Below, in pieces: positions 50,513 through 58,295 of a stretch of DNA of 64,000 nucleotides (position 1 is the stretch's first letter; each line of letters opens with the position of its first letter). A program made the position numbers and the translations under genes. The notes under the pieces are model-generated. The model saw only the letters and a list, made by a program, of their open reading frames with translations, ran no database searches and was not told the origin of the DNA. This DNA is from Clostridium_T sp040217795 (lineage in GTDB: Bacteria; Bacillota; Clostridia; Clostridiales; Clostridiaceae): contig JBEHWK010000006.1 of assembly GCA_040217795.1 (NCBI GenBank), forward strand, positions 3,179 through 67,178, read 5' to 3'.

Positions 50513-51933
50513 CATATTGAATATATGTCAGAAAATTCAATATCTATCATTTGAACTTTATTATTCATAGTCTTGATTTGCTTACTGGCTTTTTGATTTT
50601 TTACAATCCTTGCAGGAAGTTCTATTTTAAATATAGTTCCTTCACCCGGTGTACTGTCTACACTTATTTTTCCTCCATGAAGATCAACTATAGACTTTAC
50701 TAAGGATAATCCAATCCCGCTTCCCTCGGCATTACGTGAAAGAGACTTGTCCACTTGATGAAATCTTTTAAAGATATTATCAAGATGTTTCTTATCCATT
50801 CCTATGCCAGTGTCCTCCACTACTATTTGAACACTATCACCTTTATCAAATATGTTAATAAATATTCTGCCATCTTTATCTGTAAACTTAATTGCATTAG
50901 AAATAAGGTTAAGAATAATCCTCTCAATCTTTTCGGGGTCACAGGCAATAATCTTTTCCTCTGTATTTGTATCAAAAACAATACTTATACCTTTTCCCTT
51001 AACATGCTCCGATATTGATTGCACAATATCTTCAACAACCTGAACTATATTTTCATTACATAGATTTAATTTTAAAAATCCAGATTCTGCTTTAGATAAA
51101 TCTACTGTATTGTTGATAAGTTTTATTAACCTGTAACAATTTTGTTTAACAGTGTTAATACCTTGGAGGAATTTTTCTTTATTATCTTCAAGTGAACCAT
51201 TTTTGCAATACAATTCCATTAATTGATTGGCACTAAAAATTACATTTAAAGGAGTTTTAAGCTCATGTGAAATATTTGCAAATATTTCATCCTGCATTTT
51301 AAGAGCTGCCAGAGGACTTATAATGAGCTTCATAGTCAGGAGCACGATAAATACGGTTATAGTTGCAAGTAATATTATTGTAGAAATTATAATCGGAAAT
51401 ATAAAACTCTTTATTTCTTCATTAATGGTTTTTTGTGGAATTCCTATAAAAAACATACCAATGACAGAACCATCTGCAGACTTTACTGGTAAATAAATAG
51501 TTTTATATGGATTGCCTAGAATGTTAACTGAACCCATATATTCCTTACCTTCAGTTAAAACTTTTTTTATCACTGCTTCATCTGCTTTTGTTCCATTGGC
51601 TCTGGCGCCATTCTTTATTATCGTTGTTGAAATCCTTGTATCCTTAAAAAATATAGTACATTCCACGTCAGCACTTTTTTTAATCATATCAACTATTTCA
51701 AAATCACCATTAATTAACTTATTGCCTTTATATAACTTATCATTTTCACTTTTCCAATCTCCGGGGTACTTTTCATTAATTAGTTGTAAAGTTAATTTAG
51801 AATAGGTTTTAAGAGCACTGTTATTAATATATCTATTAAATTGAAAATACATTACTATATTAACAACAATACTAAATAATATTACAGCTAAAATAATCAA
51901 AAAGAGCAGCTTGCCCCTTGTTTTTAACTTCAA
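50512..51933 (-). CDS. Orphan sensor histidine kinase
   Basis: 473 residues. Membrane helix 1 at ~8-28; an extracellular Cache-like sensor at ~30-180 (VIKKVLTEGKEYMGSVNILG, AIGMFFIGIP-type end); helix 2 at ~185-205 (IIISTIILLATITVFIVLLT). No clear HAMP follows. HisKA H-box ISHELKTPLNVIF, N-box ILNLISNAIKF, G1 VVEDTGIGMD and G2 AEGSGIGLSLVKSIVDLHGG. The C-terminal 25 residues (KQIKTMNNKVQMIDIEFSD) are an extra tail. TTG start after GGAGG. No response regulator gene is adjacent, so its partner is elsewhere, as for sporulation-initiating orphan kinases in clostridia. Confidence 0.92.
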   Translation of the reverse strand: MKLKTRGKLLFLIILAVILFSIVVNIVMYFQFNRYINNSALKTYSKLTLQLINEKYPGDWKSENDKLYKGNKLINGDFEIVDMIKKSADVECTIFFKDTRISTTIIKNGARANGTKADEAVIKKVLTEGKEYMGSVNILGNPYKTIYLPVKSADGSVIGMFFIGIPQKTINEEIKSFIFPIIISTIILLATITVFIVLLTMKLIISPLAALKMQDEIFANISHELKTPLNVIFSANQLMELYCKNGSLEDNKEKFLQGINTVKQNCYRLIKLINNTVDLSKAESGFLKLNLCNENIVQVVEDIVQSISEHVKGKGISIVFDTNTEEKIIACDPEKIERIILNLISNAIKFTDKDGRIFINIFDKGDSVQIVVEDTGIGMDKKHLDNIFKRFHQVDKSLSRNAEGSGIGLSLVKSIVDLHGGKISVDSTPGEGTIFKIELPARIVKNQKASKQIKTMNNKVQMIDIEFSDIYSI

Positions 51934-52194
51934 TCACTTCTACCTCCTTCTATATTAACTTTAATTTCAGAAATATATTTTTAATTAACTCATCATAAAC
52001 TGCTATTACTAACCAACTGATATATTAATCGTATCAATTACCTTATATCAGCTTCCTTGCACATATATTTTACCACATTTTTTGTACTTATTACTTTTAA
52101 ATTACAAGTCCCAATGAAGAAAAAAGCTGTGACCTATTAAATTATAAATAATATTCTTTATTATCCTGAACAATATTATAAAACAAATAAAAAG
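51934..52194. other. Intergenic region upstream of the sensor kinase
   Basis: AT-rich. Kinase promoter region on the left; nothing else recognised. Confidence 0.4.
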
Positions 52195-52199
52195 AGTGA

Positions 52200-52444
52200 C
52201 TAGCGCCACTTTCGCTAGGGAACCCTATTGTTCGTTCCAGCCTGGGCATAGCCCGTTAAAGACCATTTAGGTCTTTCCCGTCCCGGCTGGGCATAGCCCG
52301 TTAAAGACCATTTAGGTCTTTAACCCTTCCACGGCACTACGTGTCTGAGGCCTCTGGGTGGGGCTCTGCGTGCACATAAAGATTATTAATCTTTATGCCC
52401 ATCCTTTGACGGCGGGGAACACAACTTCCCCTGCACCCCTTGCC
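52200..52444. repeat. GC-rich hairpin cluster with 34-bp direct repeats (two-hairpin element, copies B and C)
   Basis: Markedly GC-richer than its surroundings. Stems in order: CTAGCG/CGCTAG (52200-52218); GGGC-ATA-GCCC plus GTTAAAGACC-ATTTA-GGTCTTT (52244-52276); the same pair again (52289-52321), the two units sharing a perfect 34-bp direct repeat at a 45-bp period; CATAAAGATT-ATT-AATCTTTATG (52375-52397); GGGGAAC...TTCCCC near 52414. Hairpin GTTAAAGACC/GGTCTTT is homologous to the 6.44-kb element. No reading frame. Confidence 0.7.
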
Positions 52445-52490
52445 TTTTTTATTGTATAGGAAAGAATGCACTTTCCTATACAATAAAAAA
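52445..52490. repeat. Perfect 20-bp inverted repeat with 6-base loop
   Basis: Arms TTTTTTATTGTATAGGAAAG (52445-52464) and its exact complement (52471-52490) around AATGCA. Half of it plus the loop recurs at 2499 (identical) and 34688 (two changes). Stacked directly on the abrB-side terminators. Confidence 0.8.
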
Positions 52491-52547
52491 GCACTTCTGG
52501 GGAAGAAGTGCTTTTGAATTCACAACTCTTAGGGGAAAAGAGTTGTG
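52487..52547 (-). terminator. Two tandem hairpins downstream of abrB
   Basis: AAAAGCACTTCT/AGAAGTGCTTTT (52487-52515) and CACAACTCTT/AAGAGTTGTG (52521-52547), both perfect. On the minus strand the second lies ~27 bp beyond the abrB stop codon and the first ends in T-rich sequence. Confidence 0.8.
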
Positions 52548-52573
52548 AGGAGAGTTTGAAAAGATAAGTAATG

Positions 52574-52813
52574 TTATTTTTTTAATTCTGCCATACAGTT
52601 TTTGCAGATGTTTTTACCTTTGTAATTTACAACATCTCTTGCATCTCCACAGAATATACATGCTGGTTCATATTTCTTTAATATGATTTGCTCGCCGTCA
52701 ACATAAATTTCTAAAGCATCCTTTTCTGCGATATCAAGAGTTCTTCTAAGTTCTATTGGAATAACAATTCTTCCTAATTCGTCTACTCTTCTTACTACAC
52801 CTGTTGATTTCAT
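52574..52813 (-). CDS. abrB: AbrB-type transition-state regulator
   Basis: 79 residues. The N-terminal swapped-hairpin DNA-binding domain, STGVVRRVDELGRIVIPIEL then RRTLDIAEKDALEIYVDGEQ, is nearly identical to Bacillus AbrB. The C-terminal part is replaced by a compact four-cysteine segment (CIFCGDARDV...KNICKNCMAE), consistent with a zinc ribbon, a form common in clostridia. It represses post-exponential genes, with sporulation and solvent genes as known clostridial targets. Start ATG after AAGGAGGAAACATT. Long AT-rich upstream region. Confidence 0.95.
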   Translation of the reverse strand: MKSTGVVRRVDELGRIVIPIELRRTLDIAEKDALEIYVDGEQIILKKYEPACIFCGDARDVVNYKGKNICKNCMAELKK

Positions 52814-53454
52814 AATGTTTCCTCCTTATTTTACATCCTTCGACATATTTTAACCTGATACTGACAAAGTTGTAATTAAAATACAGTGAATATTCTTTGC
52901 CTATTTTTCAGAAATTACAAATTTCTTACTTAATTAACATCTAATATAAATATAATACCATTTTATTGAAAAGTCAATAACAATTTATGTAAAAAATGTA
53001 ATGCGAAAATTTATTTTTTAGGAAAGTAATTTATTCAGTTATTCCAAAGAATGGCTTTAATACAAGGGTTAGCTCCAATGGGTCCGGAGAAAAATCATAG
53101 AAGATAATTTCAAAAATAAAAATGTAACCATTTTACAATAAATATAAATTTTTTGTCGAAAAAATGATTATTTCGTAATATAGCCGAATGTGGACAGGGT
53201 ATATATTACGGCAATGGTATATATTGTATAATAATTGAGGCCGATTGATAAATAATATGGATAAACGACATTGTCTAATCAACTTATGTAATATATTGTT
53301 AATGATTTATCGACATTATATTATTAAAATTATACAAAGTTTTTCTTCATAAATAGAATTATAATAAAAAAATTAATATAATTAGCAGGATAGTGTCTTT
53401 TTGGTTATTATATGTATAAGTTAATTAACATAGATTCCACAGATAATAAACACA
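52814..53454. other. Long AT-rich intergenic region between abrB and the DUF1836 gene
   Basis: No gene. It carries a twice-repeated GGTATATATT at ~53197/53216 and very A/T-rich stretches up to the DnaA-box-like cluster. It presumably holds the divergent abrB promoter. Confidence 0.5.
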
Positions 53455-53572
53455 TTATCAACAGGCTTTTTGTTAATAATGTTGATAATTCTAAAAAATT
53501 CAAATAGATATCCACCTTTTTTACAAAGTTATCCACAATATGTGTTAATAACTTGTGGAAAGGTGTGGATTA
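53455..53572. promoter_or_regulatory. Cluster of DnaA-box-like 9-mers
   Basis: Against the consensus TTATNCACA: TTATCAACA (53455), TTATTAACA on the minus strand (53471), TTATCAACA minus (53480), TTATCCACA perfect (53529), TTATTAACA minus (53543) and TAATCCACA minus (53564). Six sites within 118 bp, one perfect and five with one mismatch, next to an AT-rich stretch and 135 bp before the DUF1836 gene. No dnaA or gyrB nearby. Confidence 0.5.
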
Positions 53573-53707
53573 GTCCTTAAAGCTTGGTGTTAATTGAATT
53601 TCCAGATTAATAGAACATTAAAAAATATTACATAACTTGTAAAGGGGTTAATGGTACTATATAATATATTTAGAGCTATCAATAATTAAAAAATCGGGGT
53701 GATCTAC

Positions 53708-54301
53708 GTGGATGATAAAAAGTATGATGATAAACACATGCTGTCATTAGCTCAGGAAATGTCAAAAAGCAATATGGTTTCTTATGAGGAGTTACCGAAA
53801 TATGACTTATTTCTATCACAGGTTATAGATTATCTTAATGATAAATTCACTGAAGATAAATACACAAATAATATAGTTCAAAATTATGTTAAGAGTGAGG
53901 TTATATCTAAACCTGAAGATGGGAAAAAGAGGGGTTACACAAAAGTTCATTTAGCCCAATTAGTTCTTTTGAGTTATATGAGACCTATTTTAACTACAGA
54001 AGAAATAAAAAAGGTTTTTAAATTAGCTTTTAATGAAATTAATTTAAGAACAGATGATATAATTTCCTGGGAAGATGCCTATAAAATTTTTTCTGATATC
54101 CAGAAAGAGAGTTTTGAGGAATTGATTGCTGGACCTTTATTGAAGGATTTAAAGCTGGATCCCATTGTTGAAAACCTGGATTTAGATGAAAAGGATAAAG
54201 AGAGAATTAAGTTGTTTTTGCAGGTGTTATCGCTGGTTGCCCAAGCGAGTGTAATTAAAAAAATAGTTCAGAAGTTAGTAAATGAATATCATGATTATTA
54301 A
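53708..54301 (+). CDS. DUF1836-family protein
   Basis: 197 residues. The GTG start was chosen because GGGGTGATC, an extended anti-16S match, lies at the proper distance; an earlier GTG is inside that site. DUF1836 covers ~15-150: FLSQVIDYLNDKFTEDKYTN, VKSEVISKP with KKRGYTKVHLAQLVLLSYM, and LTTEEIKKVFKLAFNE. The family has an HTH/MerR-like character (N-YVK-x-x-x-I-x-x-P...Y-x-x-x-x-L-x-x-L) and may bind DNA. Function unknown. Preceded by the DnaA-box-like cluster. Confidence 0.85.
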   Translation: MDDKKYDDKHMLSLAQEMSKSNMVSYEELPKYDLFLSQVIDYLNDKFTEDKYTNNIVQNYVKSEVISKPEDGKKRGYTKVHLAQLVLLSYMRPILTTEEIKKVFKLAFNEINLRTDDIISWEDAYKIFSDIQKESFEELIAGPLLKDLKLDPIVENLDLDEKDKERIKLFLQVLSLVAQASVIKKIVQKLVNEYHDY

Positions 54302-54352
54302 AAAATCAATAAGCCTTAAAAGAAATTAAGTGCATATTTAGTATTTTGATAT

Positions 54353-54384
54353 CCCTTCCATATGAATTTTGGAAGGGTTTTTTT
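54353..54384 (+). terminator. Terminator after the DUF1836 gene
   Basis: CCCTTCCA/TGGAAGGG with an AT loop and a T7 tract. Confidence 0.9.
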
Positions 54385-54468
54385 CAGCTTGCAGTAAATA
54401 TTATGTATAAGCTGAAAAGATCAAGGCAGGAAGTCATTCCTGGGTATAGGGTTTGAAGTTTAATAAAA

Positions 54469-54527
54469 AACTTATGCGTATCCGAATCAAAGTTGCCTTG
54501 TAAATTTGATTCAGGTATGCATAAGTT
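54469..54527 (-). terminator. Long hairpin downstream of gtrA
   Basis: 23-bp arms (AACTTATGCGTATCCGAATC... and its near-complement) with three differences and a 13-base loop; TTTTTTATT follows on the minus strand. Confidence 0.75.
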
Positions 54528-54557
54528 AAGTTTTAGTAGAGGAACCATATAGATTAT

Positions 54558-54917
54558 TTACTTAAATGTCCATAGTTTATTTACAAGAAAATTAACGGCA
54601 AAGCCGAAGCCTATGGCTGGTATTTGAGAAAGTGTTTTATTGACACCAAATGAATGAACAAATAACCAGAGTACTGAACTGTTTACAAGGAAAGATAAGA
54701 TATTTACGAGAATAAATTTTATTCCTGTTTTAACTGATGCTTTTTTATTAAAAACATATTTACTATTTAGAATATAGCCATTTATTGTACCGGCAGCATA
54801 CCCTACAGCATTTGCCAGCAAATAATTCACATTGAAAAAAATGAGGCAATTATAAATTATGGCGGTAATAAGCGTATTTAATACTCCTACTCCAGAAAAT
54901 TTAATAATATTAATCAT
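54558..54917 (-). CDS. GtrA-family membrane protein
   Basis: 119 residues with four predicted helices. The GtrA signature is FSGVGVLNTLITAIIYNCLI at the N-terminus, then AVGYAAGTINGYILNSKYVF and FAVNFLVNKLWTF at the end. GtrA proteins help flip or supply bactoprenol-linked sugars for surface glycans. No glycosyltransferase partner is immediately adjacent. Start ATG with AAGGA 13 bases upstream. Confidence 0.9.
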   Translation of the reverse strand: MINIIKFSGVGVLNTLITAIIYNCLIFFNVNYLLANAVGYAAGTINGYILNSKYVFNKKASVKTGIKFILVNILSFLVNSSVLWLFVHSFGVNKTLSQIPAIGFGFAVNFLVNKLWTFK

Positions 54918-55070
54918 AATAAATTAAATCCTTTCCTAAAAAATAATTATTACATTACAATTTATATTATAATAATCATTAGATTTATTCAACTGATATC
55001 TTGTGTGAAATCAATGTGATTTGATGCTTATCTGGGAAATAACAGTTATCATGAATTGAAGGAGTTCAAA

Positions 55071-57416
55071 ATGAACAACAGAGAATTAAAAATTTCTGTA
55101 AGAAATCTTATAGAATTTATTTTAAGACATGGAAGTATAAACAATGGTTATATAGGTAACAGAAGGGCTCAGGAGGGGACTAAGGCACACCAGTATCTTC
55201 AAAAGGAGAACCTCAAGTTTTATGATCAATATAAAAAAGAAGTATATTTAAAATATACATTCCCAAGAACTGAACTTTCAATTACTGTTGAGGGAAGAGC
55301 TGACGGAATTATAACTAATGGGGGAAACACTATAATTGAGGAAATCAAAAGTACCGAAAAGGAACTTTCCAGTATTGAAGAAGAAAATAACCCCCTCCAT
55401 TGGGCTCAAGTGAAGTTTTATGGATTTATGTATATGATTGAAAATAACCAAAGCAGTGTTGAACTTCAACTTGCTTATATACATCTTGAGAGTAATGCCG
55501 TAAAGAAGTTTAACAGGAAATATGGCATTGAAGAGTTGGAGGATTTTGTGAACTGGGTGGTGGATGAGTACGTAAAGTGGGCAGTTTTCAGGCTGGAATG
55601 GGCCGAAACCAGAAATGGCTCCATAAGGAACTTACAATTTCCATTCGAATCATATAGAGCAGGACAAAGAGAACTGGCAGTGGCAGTTTATAATACTATA
55701 AGGGCTGAAGGAATGATTTTTGCGCAGGCACCTACAGGAATAGGCAAGACTATTTCAACAATGTTTCCTGCAGTAAAATCTCTAGGGGAATCCTTAAGTG
55801 ACAGAATTTTTTATCTGACGGCAAAAACTATCACAAGAACAGTTGCGGAGGAATCTCTCAGATTAATGAGAGAGGGGTGCTTGAGAGTTAAAAGTGTAAC
55901 TTTGACAGCTAAAGATAAAATTTGCTTTAATGCTGGATGCAGCTGCAATGAGGATGATTGCCTTTATGCAAAAGGGTATTTTGATAAGGTGAATGAAGCT
56001 TTATTTGAAATTTTGTCAGCAGCTGATGATTTCACCAGAGAAAAAATTGAAGAAGAGGCAAGAAAACATGAAATATGTCCATTTGAATTTTCGCTGGAAA
56101 TATCTAATTGGTGTGATGTGATTATTGCAGATTACAATTATGTCTTTGATCCAAGAGTATACTTAAGAAGATTTTTTGAAGAGAGTACTGAAAGATATAT
56201 ATTTCTTATTGATGAAGCACATAATTTAGTTTCAAGAGGCAGAGAAATGTTTTCTGCATCCATTGAAAAAAGCAAAATAATGACTATTAAGAAATTGCTT
56301 AAAGGTGAAAAAAAGCTTGTTAAATACTTAAATAAGATAAACACTTGCATGGTTAATATAAAGAAAGAGTTGCTTGAGCAAGGAAATTTCGAAAAAATAA
56401 TAGAAGAGCCTGCAATCCTTTATGAACATATAAGGGGATACCTGAAGGAGTGCGATGAATTTTTGGTTACACGCAGGGATTTCACCGAATATGAACTGGT
56501 ACTGGAACTGTACTTTGAATTAAATACGTTCTTAAATATAAGCGGATTCTATGATGAAAACTATGTGACCATTTCTAAAATAGAAGGGGATAAATTTTTT
56601 ATTAAGCTTTTTTGTGTAAATCCAAGAAAAAATATGATGGAGGGTATGAAGAGAGCAAGCAGTCAAATAATATTTTCAGCAACCCTGTCTCCAGGAAGTT
56701 ATTTTTTAAATCTTCTGGGAGGGGATGAGGGAACGTATAAAATGAGCCTTCCATCCCCATTTCCTAAGGAAAACATGCTTACATTGATTGCCCCTGTATC
56801 TACAAGATTCAGGCATAGAGAGGCAACGATCAGAAGGATACTTTCAATGATAATAAACTTTGTAAGGGGTAAAAAGGGAAACTATATGTGTTTCTTTCCA
56901 TCGTATAAGTATATGAAGCAGGCTAAGGAAATTTTAGAAGCTGAATATAAAGATATAGATTTTATCCCTCAGGTGGAAAATATGAGTGAGGAAGAGAAAG
57001 AGATTTTTTTGGGAAAGTTTAAGGAACAAAGGGAGAAATGCCAATTAGGATTATGCATAATGGGAGGCATCTTTTCGGAAGGGATAGATCTCACGGGGGA
57101 TTCCCTGATAGGAGCAATCATTGTAGGAGTAGGGCTGCCGCAGATTTCTTTCGAGCAGAATATTATAAAGGATTTCTTTAAAGAGAATGGAGAAGGGTAT
57201 GATTATGCATATACTTATCCAGGGATAAACAAAGTAATGCAGGCTGTAGGACGGGTAATAAGGAGGGAAGAAGACAGGGGGGCTGTTTTAATGATAGATG
57301 ACAGGCTATTAACTGCTAAGTACATCAGGTTAATTCCGGAAAACTGGAGAAACTTCAAGGTTGTAAAAAATGAAGAGGAAATAAAAGGAGAACTTTCAGG
57401 TTTCTGGATAGATTAA
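55071..57416 (+). CDS. PD-(D/E)XK nuclease - XPD/DinG-type Fe-S helicase fusion
   Basis: 781 residues from the ATG after GAAGGAGTTCAAA. N-terminal ~1-190 is a Cas4/RecB-like PD-(D/E)XK nuclease (EGRADGIITNGGNTIIEEIK with Asp and E-x-K, then HWAQVKFYGFMY). The helicase: Walker A FAQAPTGIGKTISTMFP; an Fe-S cysteine cluster in CFNAGCSCNEDDCLYAKGYF and CPFEFSLE; motif II LIDEAHNLV; SATLSPG; IMGGIFSEGIDLTGD; motif VI QAVGRVIRREEDRG. It is a Rad3-related 5'-3' helicase likely coupled to strand cleavage in DNA repair. Monocistronic; convergent neighbours absent. Confidence 0.9.
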   Translation: MNNRELKISVRNLIEFILRHGSINNGYIGNRRAQEGTKAHQYLQKENLKFYDQYKKEVYLKYTFPRTELSITVEGRADGIITNGGNTIIEEIKSTEKELSSIEEENNPLHWAQVKFYGFMYMIENNQSSVELQLAYIHLESNAVKKFNRKYGIEELEDFVNWVVDEYVKWAVFRLEWAETRNGSIRNLQFPFESYRAGQRELAVAVYNTIRAEGMIFAQAPTGIGKTISTMFPAVKSLGESLSDRIFYLTAKTITRTVAEESLRLMREGCLRVKSVTLTAKDKICFNAGCSCNEDDCLYAKGYFDKVNEALFEILSAADDFTREKIEEEARKHEICPFEFSLEISNWCDVIIADYNYVFDPRVYLRRFFEESTERYIFLIDEAHNLVSRGREMFSASIEKSKIMTIKKLLKGEKKLVKYLNKINTCMVNIKKELLEQGNFEKIIEEPAILYEHIRGYLKECDEFLVTRRDFTEYELVLELYFELNTFLNISGFYDENYVTISKIEGDKFFIKLFCVNPRKNMMEGMKRASSQIIFSATLSPGSYFLNLLGGDEGTYKMSLPSPFPKENMLTLIAPVSTRFRHREATIRRILSMIINFVRGKKGNYMCFFPSYKYMKQAKEILEAEYKDIDFIPQVENMSEEEKEIFLGKFKEQREKCQLGLCIMGGIFSEGIDLTGDSLIGAIIVGVGLPQISFEQNIIKDFFKENGEGYDYAYTYPGINKVMQAVGRVIRREEDRGAVLMIDDRLLTAKYIRLIPENWRNFKVVKNEEEIKGELSGFWID

Positions 57417-57615
57417 TAAGACTATTTTGATATTTGTGAATTTACATAAATTCCACTTATGTAATGTTGTATATATGCACAAAAAAAATTCTATATTGAG
57501 TAAAGTTATTGAATTTTAGTATGGAAGCCATGTAGATTGAGCGAATTATTCAAATTTGACATTATTGAGCCTTAATTTAAAATATAAATAACAGGAAATG
57601 AAAGGTGGAGTAACA

Positions 57616-58101
57616 ATGGGAGTGTTCGCAGAACAATTTATAAAATCGGATAAATCATATGATTTGGTGAATTTTATAAAAAAAGGGTATATTGCATTGG
57701 CTGTATTAGCAGGAATTTTTATAAAAATTAATATTAATGTTTCTGGATTCTTTTTACTTTTTGCTGCAGTGCTGTTCGTAACAAACAGATACATTTATTT
57801 TGATTTTGAATATGAATATCTTGACGGAAGGTTTAATGTATGCAAAATATATAATAAAAGCAGAAGAAAGCTGGTTATTAATATTGGGGATGATGAAATC
57901 TTAAAAATATATAAGGAAAAAAATAATGGAACTAAAATATATAAATTCTATACAACAAGTGCAGGAAATCTCCCTAAATATGTAGTAGAGACAAACAAAG
58001 GCAGAAAATTTAGTGTTGCGTTAAATGAAGAAATGGAAAAAATATTTAAAGTGAATTACAGAAGTAAGTTCTTAAGTGGAGGAGAGATAAATCTACTTTA
58101 G
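57616..58101 (+). CDS. Conserved-looking membrane protein of unknown function
   Basis: 161 residues from the ATG after AAAGGTGGAGTAACA. An N-terminal soluble 30 residues precedes two helices (GYIALAVLAGIFIKININ and GFFLLFAAVLFVTNRYIYF). The remaining ~100 residues are a beta-rich cytoplasmic domain (YEYLDGRFNVCKIYNKSRRK, KYVVETNKGRKFSVALNEEM) with a PH-like feel. Family not recognised with confidence. Confidence 0.7.
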   Translation: MGVFAEQFIKSDKSYDLVNFIKKGYIALAVLAGIFIKININVSGFFLLFAAVLFVTNRYIYFDFEYEYLDGRFNVCKIYNKSRRKLVINIGDDEILKIYKEKNNGTKIYKFYTTSAGNLPKYVVETNKGRKFSVALNEEMEKIFKVNYRSKFLSGGEINLL

Positions 58102-58169
58102 AAATAATTGTATGCAATTGGAAACACTTCATATATGGAAAATGAAATCAATATAGGCCAATAATTTGA

Positions 58170-58203
58170 CCATGCAGGAATAATAACCTGCATGGTTTTT
58201 TTT
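58170..58203 (+). terminator. Terminator between the 161-residue gene and the glucan synthase
   Basis: Perfect 9-bp CCATGCAGG/CCTGCATGG with T8. Confidence 0.92.
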
Positions 58204-58295
58204 CATTTAAGGTTGAAAGATAGATATTCAGCACATATTTTTATCCTTACAGGAGATAATAGGTTTTGTATCTTGAAAAATAAGGAGTGTATGAA

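Noticed and set aside
51934..52573. Riboswitch or known cis-regulatory RNA in the hairpin island
   Set aside because: The stems match no aptamer core that I recognise, and the stacked terminators account for part of them.
53455..53572. Chromosomal replication origin
   Set aside because: The boxes are suggestive, but dnaA, dnaN, rpmH, recF and gyrB are absent nearby, so only a DnaA-box-like cluster is claimed.
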